Below are positions 42,901 through 50,400 of a DNA stretch of 64,000 nucleotides, piece by piece; positions within the stretch are counted from its first letter, which is position 1; the number at the start of each line of letters is the position of its first letter. Position numbers and translations under genes: made by a program. The notes beneath the pieces were generated by a model. That model made no database searches. It was not told where the DNA came from and was given only the letters and a program-made list of their open reading frames with translations. Location of the stretch: positions 1 to 64,000 of the forward strand of contig NZ_JAQNCY010000002.1 of NCBI RefSeq assembly GCF_028368855.1. The letters are read 5' to 3'. This DNA comes from Leisingera sp. SS27. GTDB taxonomy: Bacteria; Pseudomonadota; Alphaproteobacteria; Rhodobacterales; Rhodobacteraceae.

Positions 42901-45900
42901 AGCGTTGTCCGTGTCCGCGCAGGCGACACCTATGCGCAGCTTTCACCCGCCTCCTATATCCTGCCGCCGGAGCAGGGCCGCGCCGCCTATGGCGCGCTGC
43001 TGGCGGATCTGGCAGAGGCCGGGCGACTGCCGGACCGCATCGCGCATTTCTGGCTGGTGACCGAGAGCGAAAGCTTCCGCCCCGGTTCCTCCTTCTTTGA
43101 CCGCAACCTTGAGATGGGATTCCATTCCCTGACCGCCCTGGCGCAGGAACTGGGCAATGCAGATCTGCCCGGCCCGGCGCATCTGACGGTCTTTACCACC
43201 GGTGCCGCGCAGGTCCGGGATGAGGCGCTGCCCTATCCGGAAAAGGCCATGATCGCAGGGCCGCTGGGGGTGATCCCGCGGGAACTGCCGGGATTGACCT
43301 GCTCGGCGGTGGACATTGAACTGCCGCAGGCTCCGCAGGGCCTCTTTGCCCGCCGCAACCCGGCGGCGCAGACGGATATTACCCGCCGCCTTCTCGAAGA
43401 AGTGATGGCGGAACCGGCAAACCTCTCCGCCGCCTGGCGCGGCGACAAGCGATTTGAACTCAGCTGGCGCCCGCAGCCGCTGCCCGAGCCGGAAACCCCG
43501 CCCTTCAAACAGGGCGGCCACTACCTGATCACCGGCGGCTATGGCGGCATCGGCCTGACCATTGCGGCCCACCTGATGCGCGGCTACGGCGCCAGGGTCT
43601 CGCTGATCTCCCGCGACGGTCTGCCGGCGCGCGAGACCTGGGAGCGGTATCTGGCCAGCCACAGCCCAGTGAACCGCACCGCCCAGCGCATCCGTGCCGT
43701 CATGGCGCTGGAGGCGGACGGCAAGGGTGCTGTGCTGCCGCTCTCTGCCGACGTTTGCAACAGTGGCGACCTGCGCGCGGCACGGGAGCAGGCCGAGGCG
43801 GCCTTTGGCCCTGTCACCGGGGTGATCCATGGGGCCGGTGTCATCAATGATGGCCCGCTGCTGGCCAAGGACGACGACCAGATCGCCCGGGTCCTGGCCC
43901 CCAAGGTCAGCGGACTGCGGGCGCTCGATACCGTGTTCCCGGACGGCAGCCTGGAACTGATGGTGCTGTTCTCCTCCTCTTCCACCGCGACCCGGCCCGC
44001 GGGTCAGGTGGATTACATCGCCGCCAATGAGTACCTCAACGCCTGGGCCAAGCACCGCGCGGGCGGTCAGACGCGGGTGATTGCCGTGGATTGGGGCGTC
44101 TGGGCGGATACCGGCATGGCCGCTGACGCCATGGCGGGCCGCAACGCCAACGCAGGCGCCAGCACACCGGAACCCTGCCCGCAGCCGCTGCTGCAGCAGC
44201 AGGCGTTTGATGCCGCGGGCAACCGCATCTTCACCCCCAGTTTCAGCACGGCCGACTGGCTGCTGGATGAGCACCGCACCAGGTATGGCACCGCACTGGT
44301 GCCCGGCACCGGCTATGTCGAAATGGCCGCCGAGGCGCTGTCTGCCATAGGCGTGGAAGATCCCTTCGAGATCCGGGACCTCTACTTCCTGCGCCCGCTG
44401 ATTGCGGAAGAAGGCCGCACGCGCGAGGCACTGGTAAAGTTAGAAGCTAATGAAAATGGTTATGAACTGTTTGTTTACTCGGGATTTACAAATGGTTACC
44501 GTTTGAATTGTCAGGCAATGCTGGCCTTAACGGCGGCGGCAGAACGCCCCGCCCCCCTCCCCCTCCAGACGATTTTCACCCGATGCCCGGAGGAGCAGGC
44601 GCCTGCGCGCGGGCGCCTGCGTTCCCCGCAGGAGGCGCATCTGAATTTCGGCCCGCGCTGGCATGTGCTGGACCGCGCAGCCCTGGGCGACGGCGAAGGG
44701 ATTGCCGCCCTGTCGCTGCCGGATGCGGCGGCTGGCGACGGCTGCCTGCTGCACCCCGGCCTGCTGGATCTGGCCACCGGCTGGGCGATGCAGCTGATCC
44801 CCGGGTATGACGCCACGACGCTGTGGGTGCCGGTCTCCTACGGCACCATCCGGGTCTATGCGCCGCTGACCCCGCAAGTCTTCAGCCACATGCGCCTCGC
44901 CAGCAGTGATGCCAATGGCTCAGCCGCTTTCGACGTGACCCTGACCGGCCCTGATGGCGCCGTGCTGGTGGAAATCGAGGGTTTCCGGATGCAGCGTCTG
45001 GCAGGCGGTTTCGATGCGGCAGCAGAACAAGGCGAGGCAGATGCAACAGCCGCCCAGCTGGGGCTGGAACCCGCCAGCAGCCCGCAGCCGCTGTCGCCCG
45101 AGGAGCGCCGCTTGCAGCTGAACATCTCAAACGGCATCAAGGCAGAGGAAGGCGGCGAGGCTCTGGCCCGCGCCCTGGCCGCTGGCTTGCCGCAGGTGGT
45201 GGTTTCCTCGCTGGACTTGCCAGCCCTGATCGCCCAAGCGGAGCAAAGCACACCGGCTGAGGCGGAGGCCCAGACATTTGACCGGCCGCAGCTCGACACC
45301 GACTATGTCGCTCCGCGCAACCCGGTGGAAGAGCAGCTGGCAAAGCTGTTTGCCTCGCTCCTGGGGGTCAGCCAGGTCGGTATAGAAGACAGTTTTTTTG
45401 ACCTCGGCGGTCACTCCCTGATTGCGGTGCGGCTGTTTGCGCAGGTGAAACGCGCCTTTGATGTGGAATTCCCGCTGTCGGTTCTGTTCGAGGCGCCCAG
45501 CGTTGCCGCGCTGGCGGAACGGATCATTGAACGCACCGGCGGCGGAGTTGCTGAGGAGCCGGGCGGCGGCACGCAGGCTGCCGAAGAGAAGCCGCAGTTC
45601 ACCCATCTGGTGCAGCTGCACCCCGGCGACGGCACCGGGCGGCGGCCTTTCTTCCTGGTTGCAGGCATGTTCGGCAACGTGCTGAACCTGCGGCATCTGG
45701 CGCTGCTGGTGGGCAAGGACCGCCCGGTCTATGGCCTGCAAGCCAAGGGGCTGGTGGGCAGCGATGCGCCGCATGACAGGATTGAGGATGCCGCCCGCAG
45801 CTGCCTGGAAGAAATCCGCCGGATCCAGCCCGACGGCCCCTATCTGCTGGGCGGCTTCTCCGGCGGCGGCATTACCGCCTATGAGATGGCGCAGCAGTTG

Positions 45901-46455
45901 AAGCAGCAGGGCCAGGACACCGCGGCGCTGATCCTGCTGGATACGCCGCTGCCTGTGCGCCCCGCCCTGTCGCGTCAGGACAAGGCATTGATCAAGCTGG
46001 AAGAACTGCGCAGAAAGGGACTGGGCTACCTGAGCGAATGGGCCAGGAACCGGATCGCCTGGGAGTTTGAAAAACGCCGCGCCAGACCGGCAGAAACCGG
46101 CGCCTTGCCCGAGTTCAACAACCGCAAGATCGAATTGGCCTTCCGCGCCGCGGTGGAGACGTATGATCTCAAACCCTGGCACGGCCCGTTGACGCTGTTC
46201 CGCCCGCCCTTGGACCGCAAATGGAAGGTCAGCGGCGGCCATTGGGTCAGCAGCGAACGCGAGTATGTGTTCGCCGACAACGACTGGACCCGCTGGGCGC
46301 CCGCCGTCGAGGTGGACGAAGTGCCGGGCGACCATGACAGCATGGTGCTGGTGCCGAACGTCAGCGTGCTGGCCGCCGGCGTCAAAACGCGGCTCGATGC
46401 CGCAGACCGGGCAGCAGCCTCCAGCCCGTCCCGCTCCATCCGGGCGGCGGAGTAA
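40000..46455 (+). CDS. Type I polyketide synthase, KS-AT-KR-DH-ACP-TE
   Basis: A 2151-residue single-module PKS. KS about 18-440 with active Cys191 (QTACSTSL), His327 (ECHGTGTYLGDP) and His367 (KTNIGHLD); AT about 540-850 with Ser640 (GHSMGENTA) and AAHSRML, which leaves malonyl versus other extender open; KR about 1165-1390 with GGYGGIGLTIA and Tyr1339 (DYIAANEYLNAWA); DH about 1405-1680 with His1425; ACP with Ser1806 (DLGGHSLIAV); TE with Ser1954 (GGFSGGG) and His2112 (PGDHDSM). KR precedes DH, opposite to the usual order, and both DH motifs are altered. No ER or methyltransferase. ATG at 40000 follows AGG; TTG at 39994 is an alternative. A glycosyltransferase gene follows after 5 bases. 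Confidence 0.92.
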   Translation: MQDGTSAAGGAAKQTRPGDIAIVGLSVTVPGAGSAEAFWQNLRAGIESIEVLDRETLLENGERASVMADPNYVPASARLQEFDEFDAEFFGFSPKEAAILDPQHRKFLEVAWGAMENAGHPPESINGPIGVYAGCGMGSYFYFNICSNPGLVDDVGMFLLRHTGNDKDFLSTRVSHVFDLHGPSVNVQTACSTSLVAVHYACKALREGECDMALAGGVTIELPQGRGYLYKENEILSPDGHCHAFDHRAQGTVFGSGAGAVALRRLEDAIADGDHIWAVIKGSAINNDGADKAGYLAPSVGGQSAAVQMALDAAGTPAETIDYVECHGTGTYLGDPIEVSALTDAYRATTSDTGYCRIGSVKTNIGHLDTAAGVASLTKTALALHHKEIPPSLGYEAPNPAIDFETSPFRVNAALTPWTPHKGPRRAGINSLGVGGTNAHVILEEAPERAASEESDFPFQILCVSGQSKAALDANTQGLADYLKSNPAADLADVAYTLKEGRRGFAKRRVLVAETAAEAIELIEENDPRKVFTHDRLGNAPEVVFMFPGGGAQYAGMARDLYETEPVFAEWMDRGLDHLQQSLDYDIRAIWLPEEGEEDAANAKLQQPSVQLPLIMIVEYALAQLWISWGVKPAALVGHSMGENTAACLAGVMSFEDCIDLVLLRGRLFDTVPAGGMLSIALPLAEVEAIIGYDLDIASVNAPSLTAVSGPQEALDRLSAELTVREAEHQRIPIDIAAHSRMLDGILQDYGDFIRNLTLSAPGLPVISNRIGTALTAEQATSADYWTGQLRNTVRYADCIETLAKTPDRVFLEVGPGKALSALAQMSPAVKQGQVLSSLRHPDQDVMDDSYFFGVIGRLWACGVEADWPQIWGEARRNRLPLPGYAFQRSRYFIEPGKPAAESEGDAPSRHDDPGKWGYRPAWRPRLADCALDAGQELAQEPHNWLIFEDEAGHAARIAERLEAANHSVVRVRAGDTYAQLSPASYILPPEQGRAAYGALLADLAEAGRLPDRIAHFWLVTESESFRPGSSFFDRNLEMGFHSLTALAQELGNADLPGPAHLTVFTTGAAQVRDEALPYPEKAMIAGPLGVIPRELPGLTCSAVDIELPQAPQGLFARRNPAAQTDITRRLLEEVMAEPANLSAAWRGDKRFELSWRPQPLPEPETPPFKQGGHYLITGGYGGIGLTIAAHLMRGYGARVSLISRDGLPARETWERYLASHSPVNRTAQRIRAVMALEADGKGAVLPLSADVCNSGDLRAAREQAEAAFGPVTGVIHGAGVINDGPLLAKDDDQIARVLAPKVSGLRALDTVFPDGSLELMVLFSSSSTATRPAGQVDYIAANEYLNAWAKHRAGGQTRVIAVDWGVWADTGMAADAMAGRNANAGASTPEPCPQPLLQQQAFDAAGNRIFTPSFSTADWLLDEHRTRYGTALVPGTGYVEMAAEALSAIGVEDPFEIRDLYFLRPLIAEEGRTREALVKLEANENGYELFVYSGFTNGYRLNCQAMLALTAAAERPAPLPLQTIFTRCPEEQAPARGRLRSPQEAHLNFGPRWHVLDRAALGDGEGIAALSLPDAAAGDGCLLHPGLLDLATGWAMQLIPGYDATTLWVPVSYGTIRVYAPLTPQVFSHMRLASSDANGSAAFDVTLTGPDGAVLVEIEGFRMQRLAGGFDAAAEQGEADATAAQLGLEPASSPQPLSPEERRLQLNISNGIKAEEGGEALARALAAGLPQVVVSSLDLPALIAQAEQSTPAEAEAQTFDRPQLDTDYVAPRNPVEEQLAKLFASLLGVSQVGIEDSFFDLGGHSLIAVRLFAQVKRAFDVEFPLSVLFEAPSVAALAERIIERTGGGVAEEPGGGTQAAEEKPQFTHLVQLHPGDGTGRRPFFLVAGMFGNVLNLRHLALLVGKDRPVYGLQAKGLVGSDAPHDRIEDAARSCLEEIRRIQPDGPYLLGGFSGGGITAYEMAQQLKQQGQDTAALILLDTPLPVRPALSRQDKALIKLEELRRKGLGYLSEWARNRIAWEFEKRRARPAETGALPEFNNRKIELAFRAAVETYDLKPWHGPLTLFRPPLDRKWKVSGGHWVSSEREYVFADNDWTRWAPAVEVDEVPGDHDSMVLVPNVSVLAAGVKTRLDAADRAAASSPSRSIRAAE

Positions 46456-46460
46456 CCATC

Positions 46461-47477
46461 ATGGCCCAACAGCGCATCCTCATCATTCTTCTGAATTTCC
46501 GCACCCCGGAGATGACAGTGCAGGCCGCTGAAACGGCGCTGTGCGAGCTGGAAGACCTGCCGGGAGAGCTGCTGATCATCGACAATGGCTCCGGCGACGG
46601 CTCCTTTGACCAGATCCGGGCGGCTGCCCGGGCACGCGGCTGGCTGGACAGCAACCGGGTGCGGGTGATCGCCTCGCCGGTGAACGGCGGCTTTGGCGCA
46701 GGCATGAACATCGGCCTCGGCACCGGCCTCGCGGACGGCAGCGCGCCGGAGTTCTACTATCTCCTGAACTCCGACGCATTTGTGCAGGGGGACACCATCC
46801 GCACCCTTCGCGATTTCCTGCTGGAGCGTCCAGGCGCGGGCCTTGCAGGGTCTTATGTGCGCGGCACGGACGGGGCGCCGCACCGCACCGCCTTCCGCTT
46901 TCCCTCCATCGCGGGCGAATTCGAGGCCAGCGTGCGGACCGGCATCTTCACCCGGCTGCTGAAACCCTGGGTCGTCGCCATGGAGATGCCGCAGGCAGAG
47001 GTGCAGGTCGACTGGACTGCCGGCGCCAGCCTGATGATCCGCCGCGAGGCGATTGAGGCCGCTGGCGGTTTTGACGAGACCTTCTTCCTTTACTTTGAAG
47101 AGACTGACCTCTGCCGCCGGGCCGCACGGGCGGGCTGGCGCACCCACTATGTGCCCGCCAGCGAAGTGGCGCATATCGGCTCCGCCTCGACCGGCATGAA
47201 GGGCTGGCAGCGCACGCCGCGCTACTGGTTCGACTCGCGCCTGCACTACTTCGTCAAGAACCACGGCCGCGCCTATGCCGCCGCCGCCACGCTGGCCCGC
47301 ATCTCCGGCAGCCTGATCTATGGCCTGCGCCGCCTGATCCAGAACAAGCCGCAGGCCGATCCGCCGCATTTCCTGCGCGATCTCTGCCTGCACAGCCTGC
47401 GCGCGCCGTTTGCGCCGCGCCACCACCCCACTTCGGAAACGCGCCTCCCTTCTCCGCTTGCAAAGGAGCAGAAATGA
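46461..47477 (+). CDS. Glycosyltransferase family 2 (rhamnosyltransferase-like) inside the PKS-NRPS operon
   Basis: The 338-residue protein starts MAQQRILIILLNFRTPEMTV and shows GT2 features: LLIIDNGSGDGSFDQI, the substrate-loop VNGGFGAGMNIGL, the DxD-type YYLLNSDAFVQGD and FDETFFLYFEETDLCRRAA, as in rhamnosyltransferase-type enzymes. It is soluble or loosely membrane-bound. It starts 6 bases after the PKS stop and its own stop overlaps the NRPS start (ATGA), so it is made together with both megaenzymes. It may glycosylate the PKS-NRPS product or link it to a glycan; the sugar is unknown. Confidence 0.88.
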   Translation: MAQQRILIILLNFRTPEMTVQAAETALCELEDLPGELLIIDNGSGDGSFDQIRAAARARGWLDSNRVRVIASPVNGGFGAGMNIGLGTGLADGSAPEFYYLLNSDAFVQGDTIRTLRDFLLERPGAGLAGSYVRGTDGAPHRTAFRFPSIAGEFEASVRTGIFTRLLKPWVVAMEMPQAEVQVDWTAGASLMIRREAIEAAGGFDETFFLYFEETDLCRRAARAGWRTHYVPASEVAHIGSASTGMKGWQRTPRYWFDSRLHYFVKNHGRAYAAAATLARISGSLIYGLRRLIQNKPQADPPHFLRDLCLHSLRAPFAPRHHPTSETRLPSPLAKEQK

Positions 47478-50400
47478 CCGCATTCACCTGTGCCCTGATT
47501 GGCAATGAATCCCTTCTGATCGGCTGCGCCGAGGCGCTGCTGGCCCGCGGCCACCAGATCCGGGCGGTGGTATCGCAGGATGCCGGCATCCGCGCCTGGG
47601 CCGCGGACAAGGGGCTGGACATTCTGAACACTCCCGCAGAGCTCAATGGCGGCTTTGACTGGCTGCTGTCGATCGCCAACCTGACGGTGATCCCGGATGC
47701 GGTGCTGGCGCAGGCCGCCAAGGGCGCAGTTAATTTCCACGACGGCCCGCTGCCCCATTACGCAGGTCTCAACACACCGAACTGGGCCCTGATCAATGGC
47801 GAGGCGCAGCATGGCATCACCTGGCACCTGATTGAGGGCGGCGTGGATGAGGGCGATATCCTGGCCCAGCGGCTTTTTGATGTCGCTGAGGATGAAACCG
47901 CCTTCAGCCTCAACTCCAAATGCTATGCCGCGGCGATGGACAGTTTCGGCGAGGTCGTCTCCCAGCTGGAAACCGGTGAGTTGAACCGTCAACCGCAAGA
48001 CCTGAGCCAGCGCCGCCTGTTCAGGAAGTCCGACCGTCCAGAGGCAGGCGGGATGCTGGACGTCTCCCGCCCGGCAGCGGAACTGGCCCGGCTGGTGCAG
48101 GCGCTGGACACCGGCGGCTACTGGAACCCGCTGTGCGCCGCCAAGCTGCGTCTTGGCGGGAACGTCGTGCTGGCCGGAGCCGCGGATGCTGCTGAGGGCA
48201 GCGGCGCGCCGGGCACCGTGCTGGAGGTCAGCAAGTCCACCGTAAAAGTCGCAACCGGCAGCGGCGCCCTCACACTGTCCCGCCTGACCACACCCGCAGG
48301 CCAGGTGCTGGACGTTACCAAACTGACCGCACCCGGAGATCAGGTTCCCTCCCTGACCGCAGCAGAGACCGGGGCACTCACTGCCCGTCTTGCTGCGGTC
48401 CAAGGGGGTGAAAGCCACTGGCGCCAGCGGCTCGCCGCAATGCAGCCGGTGCAGATGCCGCTGGCCTCAGGCCGCTGCAGCAGTGAATACAGCCGCCGGG
48501 ACATCGCCCTGCCCGTCGGTCTGAGTGAAGAGCAAGCCGCCGCAGCCGTCCTCGCCTTTGCCCTGCTCAGCAGCGGCGCGGAAACCGGTGATATTGCGCT
48601 TTCCGCTGTAGGCGCGGAGGGCTTGCCCGGCTTGATTTCCGCTTGGGTGCCGCTGCAGGCGCAGCGGCAGGATAGTGTTGCGGCCCTGGCGGATCGCACC
48701 GCACAAAATATTGATAAAACACGGAAATTTGGCGGCTTTGCAGAGGATCTGGTGGCCCGCGCACCGGAGATTTCCGCACAGGCCCAGCCCGCCATCGGCC
48801 TGATGCTGGGCGATGATGCGGCGGTTGCGGGCTGTGCCGTCACGGTCTCCCTGAACGCTGGCGCCCTGGCACTGCACTGCGACGCGGCCGCCCTGACGCC
48901 AGACGCTGCGGACCTGCTCGCCGCGCGGCTGGACCTGGTTTTGAACGCCATTGCAGAGGACAGCAGCAGAACCGTGGCAGAGCTGCCAATCCTGCCCGAA
49001 TCCGAGCGCAAGATGCTGCTGGAGGACTGGAACCAGACCGCTGCGGACGTCCCGGCCGGCCTGACAATCCACGCAGCCTTCGAGGCGCAGGCTGCAAAGA
49101 CCCCGGATGCCACCGCACTGGTGTTCGAGGACCAGAGCTTCACCTACGCTGAGGTCAACATGCGCGCCAAAGCGGTGGCCGGGCGCCTGCGTGAAATGAA
49201 CGTGAAACCGGGCGTACATGTGGGTCTCCACATCCGCCGCGCGCCGGAGCTGGTGTTTGCCGCGCTTGGGGTGATGAAGGCCGGCGGCGCCTATGTGCCG
49301 CTGGATCCCGCCTACCCCGCCGATCGCATCGCGCACTACATCACCGACAGCCAGGCGCAGGTGATCGTGACCCAGGGCGCGCTGGCCGCAAGCCTGCCGC
49401 CGTCGGATGCGCAGGTGCTGAAAATTGAGGACGTCCCTGCGGGGACAGAGGGTGAAAACACTGATGGCGGCGCCACCGGCAGCGATCTGGCCTATCTGAT
49501 CTACACTTCCGGCTCCACTGGCTTGCCCAAGGGGGTGATGGTCACCCACGACAATGCCGCGAACTTCTTTACCGGTATGGACCAGCGCATCCCGCACCAG
49601 CCCGGCGATGCCTGGCTGGCGGTGACCAGCCTCAGCTTTGACATCTCGGTTCTGGAGCTGTTCTGGACGCTCTCGCGCGGGCTGAAGCTGGTGCTTTCCA
49701 GCGACGAAAGCCGGCTGGAGCTGTCCAAGGGGCCGGTGGCCCTCAGCGATCGCAAGATGGATTTCAACCTGTTCTACTGGGGCAATGACGACGGGCCGGG
49801 GCCGCAGAAATACCACCTGCTGCTGGAAGGCGCCAAGTTTGTCGACCGGCACGGCTTCAATGCGGTCTGGACGCCGGAGCGTCATTTCCACGCCTTTGGC
49901 GGGCCCTACCCGAACCCGTCCGTCACTGGTGCCGCCGTTGCTGCGGTGACGCAGAACATCGGTGTGCGTTCCGGCTCCTGCGTCGCGCCCTTGCACCACC
50001 CCGCGCGGATTGCCGAGGAATGGGCGGTGATCGACAATCTGACCGCGGGGGGCGCCGGCATCGGCTTTGCCTCCGGCTGGCAGCCGGATGACTTCATCCT
50101 GCGCCCCGAAAACACCCCGCCCGCCAATAAGCCCGCACTGTTTGAAACCATCGAAACCGTGCGCAAGCTGTGGCGCGGCGAGGAAGTGGCCTTTCCCCGC
50201 AAGGACGGCGGGGAGCACAGCGTCCTGACCCAGCCCCGCCCGGTGTCCAAGGAATTGCCGGTCTGGGTGACGACCGCGGGCAACCCGGAAACCTGGCGCG
50301 AAGCGGGGTCGATCGGGGCAAACGTGCTGACCCATCTTCTGGGCCAGAGCATTGATGAAGTCGCGGGCAAGATCCGCATCTACCATGACGCCCTGCGCGC

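Noticed and set aside
42943-44274. Open frame of 443 codons on the minus strand within the PKS
   Set aside because: Antisense to the KR region, where the sense frame has clear motifs.
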